A stretch of DNA of 64,000 bases from Teichococcus aerophilus (lineage in GTDB: Bacteria > Pseudomonadota > Alphaproteobacteria > Acetobacterales > Acetobacteraceae), in the NCBI RefSeq assembly GCF_014490485.1, contig NZ_JACTVA010000022.1:1-64000 (forward strand), read 5' to 3'. Under the pieces are notes generated by a model. That model was not told the DNA's origin. It saw only the letters and a program-made list of their open reading frames with translations, and did not search any database. Position 1 is the stretch's first letter, and the number at the start of each line of letters is the position of its first letter. Positions 35,566 to 43,998 of the stretch are shown here, one piece after another. The position numbers were made by a program, and so were the translations under genes.

Positions 35566-36657
35566 ATGGCACCCCGATCCATTTCCCGCGCCGCCGAAGC
35601 AGGGCCGCGCATCGCCACGGCGCATGATGTGGCGCGGCTGGCCGGTGTCTCCCAATCCGCCGTCTCGCGCGCCTTCACCGCCGGCGCCAGCATCTCGCCC
35701 GAGACGCGGGACAAGGTGGCGGAGGCGGCGCGCAAGCTGGGCTACCGGCCGAATCTGGTGGCGCGATCGCTCATCACCCGCCGCTCGCACGTCATCGGCG
35801 TCGCCATGGCCTACCTGGAAAACCAGTTCTATCCGCGCGCGCTGGAAGCGCTGTCCCAGGCCTTCAGCACGCGTGGCTATCAGGTGATGCTGTTCACCGG
35901 CAAGCCGGGCGCGAGCTCTGACCCGATGCTGGAGGAAATGCTGCGGCACAAGGTGGATGCGCTGGTGATGGCCTCCGCCAGCCTGTCCTCCCGCTTCGAT
36001 GTGGAGTGCCAGAATGCCGGCATTCCGGTGGTGCTGATGAACCGGCGGACGGAAAGCCGCAGCATCTCCAGCATCACCAGCGACAACCGCCAGGGCGGGG
36101 CCCTGATCGCCGCCTTCCTCGCGGCTGGCGGTCACCGGCATCTGGCTTTCATGGCCGGGTCGGAGAACTCCTCCACCAGCCAGGATCGCGAGGAAGGCTT
36201 CACCCATGCCCTGGCGGCGCATGGGCTGGGCACGCCGCGGCGCGTGGTGGGGCTGTACGATTTCGACCAGGCGGCGGCGGCGATGCGAAGCCTGCTGTCG
36301 GCGCCGGAGCGGCCGGATGCGGTGTTCTGCGCCAACGACCACATGGCCCTGGCGGCCATCAACGTGGCCCGCGCCGAGTTCGGGCTGGAAGTGGGGCGCG
36401 AGATCTCCATCGTCGGCTTCGACGATGCCGGGCCGGCGGCCTGGCCGGTCTTTGGCCTGACGACCTATGCGCAGCCGCTGCGGGCCATGGTGGAGGAGGT
36501 GGTGGCCGCCACCTGCGCCCGCCTGTCTGACCCCACCAGCCAGGCGGTTCGGACCATTGTGCCGGGCTGGCTGGCGGTCCGCAGTTCGGCGCGCCTGCCG
36601 CCTGTTGGCCTGACGGTGCGGGACGGCCTGACCACCTGGATGCCGCCCGAAGTATGA
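35566..36657 (+). CDS. LacI-family transcriptional regulator
   Basis: The 363-residue regulator has an N-terminal LacI helix-turn-helix (TAHDVARLAGVSQSAVSRAF, then the hinge NLVARSLITRRS) and a periplasmic-binding-protein-type effector domain (VIGVAMAYLENQFYPRALEA, PDAVFCANDHMALAAIN, EISIVGFDDAGPAAWP). It precedes the catabolic cluster at 36880-41732. Two near-identical TGCATxCGTATGCA sites, typical of LacI-family operators with a central CG, lie ahead of the genes at 36880 and 38496, so it probably represses them until an inducer is present. The inducer is unknown. Confidence 0.9.
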   Translation: MAPRSISRAAEAGPRIATAHDVARLAGVSQSAVSRAFTAGASISPETRDKVAEAARKLGYRPNLVARSLITRRSHVIGVAMAYLENQFYPRALEALSQAFSTRGYQVMLFTGKPGASSDPMLEEMLRHKVDALVMASASLSSRFDVECQNAGIPVVLMNRRTESRSISSITSDNRQGGALIAAFLAAGGHRHLAFMAGSENSSTSQDREEGFTHALAAHGLGTPRRVVGLYDFDQAAAAMRSLLSAPERPDAVFCANDHMALAAINVARAEFGLEVGREISIVGFDDAGPAAWPVFGLTTYAQPLRAMVEEVVAATCARLSDPTSQAVRTIVPGWLAVRSSARLPPVGLTVRDGLTTWMPPEV

Positions 36658-36766
36658 TCCTTGCAGCGCGGTCAACCGGAAGCCTGGAACCTCCCTGCCA
36701 CATGGATCCGCGGTGGAGACGCGCTGTGTGACAACGGCGTGGATGCGGTTGCCTCTGGACAGGTGT

Positions 36767-36780
36767 TGCATACGTATGCA
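36767..36780. promoter_or_regulatory. LacI-family operator, site 1
   Basis: TGCATACGTATGCA is a perfect 14-base palindrome with a central CG, the hallmark of LacI-family sites. It lies 100 bases upstream of the HisD-family gene and about 110 bases after the lacI-type gene. A near copy occurs at 38247-38260. Confidence 0.65.
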
Positions 36781-36879
36781 TTGTGGAGAGACAGGCGCGC
36801 CGGGGAACCGGGTGCCAGGGGCGTGACCGCTGCCGTTCCGGCGGTGCCGCGCCCGCAATGACCAGGGAGAACGCAGATA

Positions 36880-38187
36880 ATGGCAACATGGTTGAAGCGC
36901 GGCGCCGAGAGCGAAGCCGTCAAGAGCGCCGACAAGCAGGTGCGCGAGACGGTGGAGGGTATCCTCGCCGATATCGAGACCCGCGGCGACGCCGCCGTAC
37001 GCGAGCTCTCCGTCAAGTTCGACAAGTGGGACCGCCCGGATTACCGGCTGTCCGACAGCGAAATCCGCGATTGCATGGCGCAGCTCACCGACCGTGACCT
37101 GCAGGACATTGAGTTCGCGCAGACCCAGGTGCGCAACTTCGCGCAGCACCAGCGGGACGCGCTGAAGGATATCGAGGTCGAGACGCTGCCGGGCGTCGTC
37201 CTTGGCCACAAGAACATCCCGGTGAATGCCGCAGGCTGCTACGTGCCGGGCGGCAAGTATCCGCTGCTGGCGTCGGCACATATGTCGGTCATCACGGCCA
37301 AGGTGGCGGGCGTACCGCGCGTCGTTACCTGCGCGCCGCCCTTCCATGGCAAGCCGGCGCCGGCCATCGTCGCCGCGCAGCACATGGCCGGCGCGGATGA
37401 AATCTACTGCCTCGGCGGCATCCAGGCCATTGGCGCCATGGCGCTGGGCACGCAGTCGATGCAGGCGGTGGACATGCTCATCGGCCCCGGCAACGCTTTC
37501 GTTGCCGAAGCCAAGCGGCAGCTCTACGGCCGTGTCGGCATCGATCTGTTCGCCGGGCCGACCGAGACGCTGGTGATCGCCGACGAGACCGTCGATGGCG
37601 AGATGTGCGCCACCGACCTGCTGGGCCAGGCGGAGCATGGGCCGGATTCGCCTGCCGTGCTGCTCACCACCTCCGAGAAGCTGGCGCGCGACACGATGGC
37701 CGAGATCGAGCGGCTGCTGCAGATCCTGCCGACCGCCGCCGTCGCCAGCAAGGCATGGGCGCAGTATGGCGAGGTGATCGTCGCCGAAAGCGAGGAGGAG
37801 ATGGTGGCGATCGCCGACCAGATCGCTTCCGAGCACGTGCAGGTGATGACGCGGGACCCGGACTACTTCCTGAAGAACATGACCAACTACGGCGCGTTGT
37901 TCCTCGGCCCGCGTACCAACGTCGCCTTCGGCGATAAGGTGATCGGCACCAACCACACGCTGCCGACCAAGAAGGCGGCGCGCTACACCGGTGGCCTGTG
38001 GGTGGGCAAGTTCCTCAAGACCTGCACCTACCAGAAGGTCCTGACGGACGAGGCCTCGGCGATGATCGGCGAATACTGCTCGCGCCTCTGCGCGCTGGAG
38101 GGCTTCGTCGGCCATGGCGAGCAGGCGAATCTCCGCGTGCGCCGCTATGGCGGCAAGAACATTCCCTACGGCGCCGCAGCAGAGTGA
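36880..38187 (+). CDS. HisD-family dehydrogenase, sulfopropanediol 3-dehydrogenase (HpsN)-like
   Basis: The 435-residue protein belongs to the histidinol dehydrogenase family. Zinc-ligand positions are kept (Gln and His in [13 protein letters not shown], Asp in [15 protein letters not shown], His in [12 protein letters not shown]), as is the catalytic Glu-His pair in ASEHVQVMT. No other histidine biosynthesis gene is near. The N-terminus (MATWLKRG, then [20 protein letters not shown]) and the LacI/transporter setting resemble catabolic homologues such as HpsN, which oxidises dihydroxypropanesulfonate to sulfolactate with two NAD+. A four-electron oxidation of some diol or amino alcohol to an acid is the cautious call; the sulfonate substrate is inference. 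Confidence 0.8.
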   Translation: MATWLKRGAESEAVKSADKQVRETVEGILADIETRGDAAVRELSVKFDKWDRPDYRLSDSEIRDCMAQLTDRDLQDIEFAQTQVRNFAQHQRDALKDIEVETLPGVVLGHKNIPVNAAGCYVPGGKYPLLASAHMSVITAKVAGVPRVVTCAPPFHGKPAPAIVAAQHMAGADEIYCLGGIQAIGAMALGTQSMQAVDMLIGPGNAFVAEAKRQLYGRVGIDLFAGPTETLVIADETVDGEMCATDLLGQAEHGPDSPAVLLTTSEKLARDTMAEIERLLQILPTAAVASKAWAQYGEVIVAESEEEMVAIADQIASEHVQVMTRDPDYFLKNMTNYGALFLGPRTNVAFGDKVIGTNHTLPTKKAARYTGGLWVGKFLKTCTYQKVLTDEASAMIGEYCSRLCALEGFVGHGEQANLRVRRYGGKNIPYGAAAE

Positions 38188-38246
38188 CCACCATGCCGCA
38201 GGGTGGCCGTGAGGCTGCCATGCGGCACTGCGTCATTCCTGCCCTT

Positions 38247-38260
38247 TGCATCCGTATGCA
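38247..38260. promoter_or_regulatory. LacI-family operator, site 2, in a 308-base intergenic gap
   Basis: TGCATCCGTATGCA matches operator site 1 at 13 of 14 bases. It lies in the non-coding stretch 38188-38495, 236 bases before the 3-hydroxyacid dehydrogenase start. The rest of that gap shows no gene or obvious RNA, so a second promoter under the same repressor is likely. Confidence 0.6.
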
Positions 38261-38495
38261 TTTTCGCTAGCCTGCAGCCGGCCGCCCTGGGTGGCCGGCT
38301 GTATCGGCCACGCTGGCAGCCGGCATCCATGCCTGTGCCCGTGGCCCAACAGGTGCGTTCGCGCGCCAGAACGTCGTCCGCCAGTCCCTGGCCGAGAAAC
38401 GACGCGTCCCCATGATGGAGAAACGTGATGTTGCCTCGCGCGTCGGCGCCCCTCGATCTTTGCCGGAACGGTCGCTCCCTGCGGGATGCGCGCTC

Positions 38496-39446
38496 ATGAG
38501 CGGCAAAGTGGCTGTCATCGGCACCGGCCTTGTCGGTAGTGGCTGGGCCATCGTCTTCGCCCGCAGCGGCTGCGAGGTCGTGTTGTTCGACAGCGGACCG
38601 GGCGCGGCCGAACATGCACGCACGGTCATTGCCGAACGGCTGGAAGAGCTGGCGGGCTTCGACCTGCTGAAGGACACGCCGGCGGAGGTGCTGGCACGCG
38701 TCAGCGTCGCGCCGAGCCTGGCGGCAGCGCTGGATGGCGCGGTCTACGCGCAGGAAAGCGTGTTGGAGCGGGTAGACGTCAAGCGGCAGCTGTTTGCCGA
38801 TATCGACGCCGTCATCGGTCCGCAGACGCTGGTGGGCAGTTCTTCCTCCGGCATCCCGGCCTCGCTCTACACCGATCACATTGCCTGCCGCGACCGCTGC
38901 CTGGTCGCGCATCCGGTGAACCCGCCCTATCTCGCACCGATTGTCGAGCTGGTGCCCGCGCCCTGGACCGCACCCGCCACCGTGCAGGCAGTGCGCGCCC
39001 TGATGGAGCGCGTCGGTCAGGCGCCGGTGGAAGCGACGCGGGAGATCGAGGGCTTCATCCTCAACCGCCTGCAGGGCGTGCTGTTGATGGAGGCGTGGCG
39101 GCTGGTCGAGGACGGGCTGGTCAGCGCGCGGGACCTGGATACCACCATGTCGCAGGGCCTCGGCCTCCGCTGGGCCTTCATGGGGCCGCTGGAGACCATC
39201 GACCTCAACGCACCGGGCGGCATCGCCGATTATGCCCGCCGCCTGGGCCCGTTGTACCAGAGCATCGCCGCCTCCACCGCCGAGCATCGCGTCTGGGACG
39301 ATACGCTGATCGCGAAGCTGGAGGCGCAGCGCCGGGAGGACCTGCCGGCGGAGGCGCTGGCCGAGCGGCGCGCCTGGCGCGACCGGCGACTGATGGCGCT
39401 GGCCCGCCACAAGCAGGATATGCAGCAGGCCGAAAGCGGCGAATAG
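38496..39446 (+). CDS. 3-hydroxyacyl-CoA dehydrogenase-family NAD enzyme (L-gulonate dehydrogenase/lambda-crystallin-like)
   Basis: The 316-residue protein has the Rossmann GxGxxG at its very start (KVAVIGTGLVGSGWAIVFAR) and the SSSSGIPASLYTDH and HPVNPPYLAPIVELVPAP segments of the family, with the catalytic His in AHPVNPP. EGFILNRLQGVLLMEAWRLV is the C-terminal domain signature. This subgroup without a hydratase domain includes L-gulonate 3-dehydrogenase and carnitine dehydrogenase. ATG 38496 leaves the nucleotide motif at the N-terminus; ATG 38412 would add an unconserved tail. It likely oxidises a hydroxy acid from the cluster's substrate. Confidence 0.85.
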   Translation: MSGKVAVIGTGLVGSGWAIVFARSGCEVVLFDSGPGAAEHARTVIAERLEELAGFDLLKDTPAEVLARVSVAPSLAAALDGAVYAQESVLERVDVKRQLFADIDAVIGPQTLVGSSSSGIPASLYTDHIACRDRCLVAHPVNPPYLAPIVELVPAPWTAPATVQAVRALMERVGQAPVEATREIEGFILNRLQGVLLMEAWRLVEDGLVSARDLDTTMSQGLGLRWAFMGPLETIDLNAPGGIADYARRLGPLYQSIAASTAEHRVWDDTLIAKLEAQRREDLPAEALAERRAWRDRRLMALARHKQDMQQAESGE

Positions 39447-39486
39447 CCGCCGGGCCCATCCCGCCGTCGACAAGGAAAACCACGCC

Positions 39487-40266
39487 ATGACTGAGACGGA
39501 GCTGAAGCTGCCGCGGACCCCGAGTTTCCGGCTGGAGGGCCAGCGCGCCCTGGTGACCGGGGCAGGGCGCGGCATCGGGTTGGCCTGTGCCGCCGCGCTG
39601 GCGGAAGCCGGCGCCGACGTAACCCTGCTGGCCCGCAGCGCCGGCGAGATCGAACAGGCGGCCGGGGCCATCCGCGCCGCCGGCGGCAAGGCGGAGACGC
39701 TGTGCCTGGACGTGAACGACCCGGTGCAGGTCAAGGCCGCGCTGGCGCAGCGCGCACCCTACCATGTGCTGGTCAACAATGCCGGCACCAACCGCCCCGC
39801 CAGCTTCGCCGAGGTGACGGTGGAGGATTTTGACGCGGTGTTCGGGCTGAATGTCCGCGCCGCGTTCTTCGTGGCGCAGGCCGTGGCGCAGCGGCTGATC
39901 GAGGCGGGGGAACCCGGCTCGATCATCCAGATGTCGTCGCAGATGGGACATGTCGGCGGCGCGCGGCGCACCGTGTATTGCGCCAGCAAGCACGCGATGG
40001 AGGGCATGACCAAGGCCATGGCCATCGACCTCGCGCCCCACCGCATCCGCGTCAACACGGTATGCCCCACCTTCATCGAGACGCCGCTGACAAAGCCGTT
40101 CTTCGAGGACCCCACCTTCCGCGACAGCGTGCTCAGCAAGATCAAGCTGGGGCGCCTCGGGCAGGTCGAGGACCTGATGGGGGCGGTGGTCTTCCTGGCC
40201 TCCGGCGCGGCTGGGCTGATGACCGGCTCCTCGCTGGTGGTCGATGGCGGCTGGACAGCCGACTGA
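39487..40266 (+). CDS. short-chain dehydrogenase/reductase (catabolic cluster)
   Basis: The 259-residue SDR has TGAGRGIGLACAAALAEAG, NNAGTNRPASF, the active-site Ser and Tyr in SSQMGHVGG and YCASKHAMEGMTKAMA, and MTGSSLVVDGG. Its sequence style resembles gluconate 5-dehydrogenase-type SDRs acting on sugar acids. It lies 40 bases after the 3-hydroxyacid dehydrogenase and before the GntP permease, so all probably work on one imported acid or its derivatives. Confidence 0.85.
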   Translation: MTETELKLPRTPSFRLEGQRALVTGAGRGIGLACAAALAEAGADVTLLARSAGEIEQAAGAIRAAGGKAETLCLDVNDPVQVKAALAQRAPYHVLVNNAGTNRPASFAEVTVEDFDAVFGLNVRAAFFVAQAVAQRLIEAGEPGSIIQMSSQMGHVGGARRTVYCASKHAMEGMTKAMAIDLAPHRIRVNTVCPTFIETPLTKPFFEDPTFRDSVLSKIKLGRLGQVEDLMGAVVFLASGAAGLMTGSSLVVDGGWTAD

Positions 40267-40346
40267 CGCCACCACCACCCAGGTTTCCTTCCAGAACACG
40301 ATAAGACAACGCCGCCCGGGGAGGGCGCGCGCCGAGGAGAGATGGC

Positions 40347-41732
40347 TTGATCGGTATTGCCGCGATCGTCCTATCGCTGATGGGACTGATGTATTTTGCT
40401 TATCGGGGCATGAACGTCCTGATTCTGGCCCCTATCATGGCGACCTTCGCCGTGCTGATGGCGCAGGGTGGCCCGGTCATGGCCACCTATACCCAGGTCT
40501 TCATGACCAGCCTGGGCCGCTACGTCGTGCTGTTCTTCCCGATCTTCATGCTGGGCGCGATCTTCGGCAAGCTGATGGCCGATAGCGGCGCCTCCACCAC
40601 CATCGCGCACAGCATCATCGGCCGTCTCGGTCCCAAGCACGCCATCACCGCCGTGACGCTGGCCTGCGCGCTGCTGACCTTTGGCGGCGTCTCGCTGTTC
40701 GTCGTCGCCTTCGCGATCTACCCGATCGCGGCGGCCCTGTTCCGGCAGGCGCAGATTCCGAAGCGGCTGATCGCCGGCGCCATCGCGCTGGGCAGCTTCA
40801 CCTTTACCATGACGGCGCTGCCCGGCACGCCCGCCATCCAGAACGCCATTCCCACGCGCTTCTTCGGCACCACCACCTTCGCCGCACCCGGGCTCGGCAT
40901 CATCGCCGCGATCATCATGTTCGCCGGCGGCATCGCCTGGCTGACCTACCGGCAGCGCAACGCCGCGCTGGCCGGCGAGGGCTACGGCAACCACGACGAC
41001 AAGCTGCAGAGCTTCGACGAGAATGAGCGTTCCGGCTTCATGCTGGCCGTACTGCCGATCGTCGTCGTCATCGGCCTGAACGCAGTGTTCTCGCTCATCG
41101 TGTTCCCGCGCATGGACCTGACCTACCTGTCGCAGCAGCTCTACGGCAACGTGGCACCGGCGACCGTGATCGGCACCTGGTCGCTGATCATCTCGCTGAT
41201 CTGCGCCATCCTCAGCGTGCTGGTGCTGCATCGCCGTTACCTGCGCGATGCACAGAAGACGCTGAACGAAGGCACGATGGGCGCGCTGCTGCCGATCTTC
41301 AACACGGCCAGCGAAGTCGGCTACGGCGCCGTCATCGCCTCCCTCGCCGCCTTCGCGCTGATCCGGGATTCGGTGCTGTCCATCGCTCCGGACAATCCCA
41401 CCGTGTCGCTGGCCATTGCGGTCAATGCGCTGGCGGGTATCACCGGCTCCTCCTCCGGCGGCCTGTCCATCGCGCTGGATACGTTGGGCGCCACCTATCT
41501 GGAACGGGCGACGGCGCTGGGCATCAACCCGGAACTGCTGCACCGGGTGGCCACCATCGCCTCGGGCGGCTTCGACAGCCTGCCGCACAACGGCGCGGTC
41601 ATCTCTCTGCTGGCGATCACCGGGCTGACGCACCGCAGTTCCTATTCGGACATCTTCGTCGTCAACCTGCTGGTGCCGGTCTTCGCGGGCATCGTGATTG
41701 TCGTGCTGGGTTCGACGCTCGGCAGCTTCTGA
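40347..41732 (+). CDS. GntP-family permease
   Basis: The 461-residue polytopic protein (about 12 TM segments) has GntP-family features: the repeated hydrophobic halves, AIFGKLMADSGASTTIAHSI, FTMTALPGTPAIQNAIPT, and the C-terminal IASGGFDSLPHNGAVISLL. Family members carry gluconate and other hydroxy acids by proton symport. Start is TTG 40347 with GAGGAGA six bases upstream. As the last gene of the LacI-controlled cluster it probably imports the cluster's substrate, which favours a small hydroxy acid or similar anion. Confidence 0.88.
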   Translation: MIGIAAIVLSLMGLMYFAYRGMNVLILAPIMATFAVLMAQGGPVMATYTQVFMTSLGRYVVLFFPIFMLGAIFGKLMADSGASTTIAHSIIGRLGPKHAITAVTLACALLTFGGVSLFVVAFAIYPIAAALFRQAQIPKRLIAGAIALGSFTFTMTALPGTPAIQNAIPTRFFGTTTFAAPGLGIIAAIIMFAGGIAWLTYRQRNAALAGEGYGNHDDKLQSFDENERSGFMLAVLPIVVVIGLNAVFSLIVFPRMDLTYLSQQLYGNVAPATVIGTWSLIISLICAILSVLVLHRRYLRDAQKTLNEGTMGALLPIFNTASEVGYGAVIASLAAFALIRDSVLSIAPDNPTVSLAIAVNALAGITGSSSGGLSIALDTLGATYLERATALGINPELLHRVATIASGGFDSLPHNGAVISLLAITGLTHRSSYSDIFVVNLLVPVFAGIVIVVLGSTLGSF

Positions 41733-41738
41733 GGGAGA

Positions 41739-41761
41739 GGCCGGGGTGGAATGCCCCGGCC
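41739..41761 (+). terminator. stem-loop ending the GntP cluster
   Basis: GGCCGGGG and CCCCGGCC pair over eight bases around TGGAATG, six bases after the stop at 41732. CCGTTCCGGTTTTCCC follows, a weak T-tract. The remaining gap to the convergent LysR gene (to 41928) shows nothing else. Confidence 0.6.
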
Positions 41762-41928
41762 CCGTTCCGGTTTTCCCTGCTCTTCACGCCGCCGCGTCCG
41801 TGCCACGGGCGCGGCGGCGTTGCTGTTTGCGGCGTGCCCTGCATCGCGGCCACCCGGCGCACCATCGCCGGAGGCAGGACTGGCGCGATCGAGCCGGAGA
41901 CGCGCCCTTTTCGACGCGTGGGGACGGA

Positions 41929-42837
41929 TCACCCTCCGGGCACCACCCTGCCAGCCTGGCCTTCGATCAGCTCCCGCCGCGCGCCGATGGCCTCCGCCAG
42001 ATAGTCCATGACGGCCCGGATGCGTGGCGTCTGCCGCAGGTCCGGGTGGGTCAGCAGCCACAGGGTTCCCGCCAGTTCCGGCACCGGGTCGGACAGCCGT
42101 TCCAGCCCCGGACGGGCATCGCCGGCGAAGCAGGGCAGGTGCCCGACGCCCAGCCCGGCCTCCACCGCGCCCGTCAGCCCCAGCACGCCGTCGAACCGCC
42201 CGGCGATCCGCTCGGGCGGCAGGTGCTGGTGGTGGCGGTGCAGGCCGCGCCCTACCGGCAGGCTTTCCCCTGGCACCACCCAGGGCGAGGCATCGGCCGT
42301 CATGCCGCTGCCCGTTGGGCCATACAGCGCCCAAGCGATGCCGCCGACCCGGCGCCCCACCAGCGTGTCCGGCGGTGCATCGCTGGCCCGCAGCGCGATG
42401 TCGGCGTCACGACGAGAGAGGTTGAGCGGCGTATTCCCGGTCACGATGTCCAGCCGTATGGCCGGCTGCGCCTGCCGCAGCCCCGCCAGCATCGGCAGCA
42501 GCAGGTCCGCCAGCAGGCTGTCACTGGTGGCCAGCCGCACCTCGCCCTGCGGTGCCGGGATCTGGCCGGACAGGCGGCGGGTGACGGCGGTTATGTCCTC
42601 GTCCACCCGTCCTGCCAGGGCCACGACCTCCTCGCCTGCCTGCGTGGGCACGTAGCCGGTGCGGTGCCGCTCGAATAACGGGCAGCCCAGCATGGCCTCG
42701 ATCTGCCCCAGGCGGCGGAACGCGGTGGAATGATGCACGCCCAGCAGCGCCGCCGCCGCCGGCAGGCTACCCGCCCGGGCGATGGCGTCGATCAGGCGGA
42801 AATCGTCCCAGGCAATGGTGCGGGCGGAATCAGGCAA
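41929..42837 (-). CDS. LysR-family transcriptional regulator
   Basis: The 302-residue regulator has an N-terminal winged helix (WDDFRLIDAIARAGSLPAAA, ALLGVHHSTAFRRLGQIEAM) and a substrate-binding domain (GEVRLATSDSLLADLLLPML, DADIALRAS). It starts at TTG 42837 after GAGG; no nearby in-frame ATG exists. It is convergent with the GntP gene, and its target is not evident: the upstream side holds only repeats and an insertion sequence, so any divergent target may have been separated from it. Confidence 0.88.
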   Translation of the reverse strand: MPDSARTIAWDDFRLIDAIARAGSLPAAAALLGVHHSTAFRRLGQIEAMLGCPLFERHRTGYVPTQAGEEVVALAGRVDEDITAVTRRLSGQIPAPQGEVRLATSDSLLADLLLPMLAGLRQAQPAIRLDIVTGNTPLNLSRRDADIALRASDAPPDTLVGRRVGGIAWALYGPTGSGMTADASPWVVPGESLPVGRGLHRHHQHLPPERIAGRFDGVLGLTGAVEAGLGVGHLPCFAGDARPGLERLSDPVPELAGTLWLLTHPDLRQTPRIRAVMDYLAEAIGARRELIEGQAGRVVPGG

Positions 42838-42876
42838 GGCGGAACCTCACACGGTAAGCGGCAGAGTGCGGGGAGC

Positions 42877-42918
42877 CTAGAGCGTGATCGCCCGCGGTGG
42901 AATCACCGGAAGCGTTGG
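42877..42918. repeat. short dispersed repeat, copy B
   Basis: CTAGAGCGTGATCGCCCGC and the following bases match the element at 5391-5432 at about 35 of 41 positions. It lies just upstream of the LysR gene and next to the larger repeated element. Confidence 0.5.
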
Positions 42919-42960
42919 CTCATGCGAGCGAGCAAAGCGGTCCGGGGGGGGGAAGCAAGG

Positions 42961-42996
42961 CCGGGGAAGGAATTCCCCGGACCCCTTCTTTTTCTG
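42961..42996 (+). terminator. intrinsic terminator in the left end of repeat copy 1
   Basis: CCGGGGAA-GGAA-TTCCCCGG is followed by ACCCCTTCTTTTTCT, a hairpin plus T-rich tract reading rightward. No rightward gene ends just upstream, so here it may be only a part of the mobile or repeated element. Confidence 0.5.
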
Positions 42997-43051
42997 TGAG
43001 TTTGGCGTCACGCCTCAGGACTGGGAGCGGACGCCTGCTGATAATTTTAAA

Positions 43052-43795
43052 GGGTCTGGTCCAGATTAGGTGGCGAGCGGGTTACGTCGTGAGGACGTCA
43101 GCATGAGACGGTAGAGGTCATCATGCCGATGGTTGAAGCGGAATTCGCACTCCTTGAGGAAGAGCGGAAAGCTGGCGGGCGGCACGCCGTTGAACCTGAC
43201 CAAGCGGCGTTTCGAGAAGCTCCAGAAGCTTTCGATGCCATTGATGTGGACGCCATCCTGGGCGAACTGGTCGTCCTGATGCCGGATCCTGTGGTGCTTG
43301 GCGAAGCCGGCCTCGACCAGGCCGTTGTAGCCTTTCCAGCCGTCGGAATGGATGCTGGCGGAGAGGTCGACCTTGCCCTGGATGATGGCATGCAGCGTTG
43401 ATTTGGAACAGTTTCTGACGATCTGGGTATGCACCCGGCCGCCGCGTTCGAGGATGCCGAAGACACGGGTCTTGCGGCCGGCGCCCCGGCCGCGTTTGCC
43501 GCGGACGCGGGCTGCACCGAAGAAGCTTTCATCGACTTCCACCTCGCCGGCGAAGGGGCAGTCGCGGGTGGCGATCTCGGCCATGCGGGCCCGGAAGAGG
43601 GTGAAGAGGCGAGGGTGGTCTTGCGGTCGAGGCCGGCAAGTTCGGTGGCCTGGGAGGCGGTGAGATCGGCGCAGAAGAAGCGCAGGATCTGACGGAATTT
43701 GGCCTCTGAAATGCGCGCGTGGCGCAAATAGCGATTTCTCTGAGCCATCACAGCACCTTAGCAGCTGCTCAGACCCCCTAATCTGGACCAGACCC
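43052..43795 (-). mobile_element. IS1595-family insertion sequence
   Basis: Terminal inverted repeats GGGTCTGGTCCAGATTAGG lie at 43052-43070 and, inverted, at 43777-43795. They are flanked by the direct repeat AATTTTAAA (43043-43051 and 43796-43804), a target duplication of eight to nine bases; eight is usual for IS1595. The 744-base element encodes one ISXO2-type transposase, here frameshifted, and sits inside repeat copy 1, so insertion came after that repeat was in place. Confidence 0.88.
43066..43748 (-). pseudogene. IS1595 (ISXO2-like) transposase, frameshifted
   Basis: The N-terminal part (MAQRNRYLRHARISEAKF, then ATELAGLDRKTT) reads in one frame from ATG 43748. The remainder (RLFTLFRARMAEIATRD, EVEVDESFFGA, SIHSDGWKGYNGLV, INGIESFWSFSKRRL) reads in the next frame, with the break near 43605-43622 explained by one missing base. 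The catalytic Asp, Asp and Asn/Glu region are all present downstream of the break. No classic slippery heptamer is seen there, so a disabling mutation or sequencing error is likelier than programmed frameshifting. Confidence 0.8.
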
Positions 43796-43904
43796 AATTT
43801 TAAATATGGGCCACGCGGACTGAACCGTCAGTCGCCGGAGGTCCAGGACCTCCGGCGCACGCAGCCGTGTCTCAGACCCAACCAATCAACAGCCCCGCGC
43901 TGAA

Positions 43905-43950
43905 AACTCAAAAAAGAAAAGAAGGGGCCCGGGGAATTCCTTCCCCGGCC
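43905..43950 (-). terminator. intrinsic terminator in the right end of repeat copy 1, serving trkH
   Basis: Read on the minus strand, CCGGGGAA-GGAA-TTCCCCGG is followed by GGGCCCCTTCTTTTCTTTTT, a textbook hairpin plus U-tract, about 50 bases after the trkH stop. It probably ends the trkA-trkH transcript. Confidence 0.7.
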
Positions 43951-43998
43951 TTCTCCCCGCCATGCCGCACCGGGAACCCGGCAGCCAGCGCTGTAGGA

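Larger units (their letters stand above)
42959..43950. repeat. repeated intergenic element copy 1, interrupted by an insertion sequence
   Basis: The ends are inverted repeats of about 25-35 bases: GGCCGGGGAAGGAATTCCCC at 42959-42978 and its exact complement ending at 43950. Without the inserted sequence the element is about 239 bases. It contains TGGCGTCACGC, GAGCGGACGC and a perfect hairpin of two 12-base arms (CGCCGGAGGTCC, GGACCTCCGGCG) at 43833-43857. A clearly related intact copy lies at 49563-49797. No coding potential is evident. Confidence 0.75.

Noticed and set aside
35146-38115. 989-codon minus-strand open frame opposite lacI and the HisD-like gene
   Set aside because: It spans two well-supported plus-strand genes and their intergenic region and shows the biased composition of an antisense shadow.
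36880-38187. Histidinol dehydrogenase of histidine biosynthesis
   Set aside because: No other his gene is present and the neighbours are a LacI regulator, a permease and catabolic dehydrogenases.
41642-42334. Minus-strand frame across the GntP end and LysR gene
   Set aside because: Low-complexity Arg/Ala/Gly-rich sequence overlapping two real genes.
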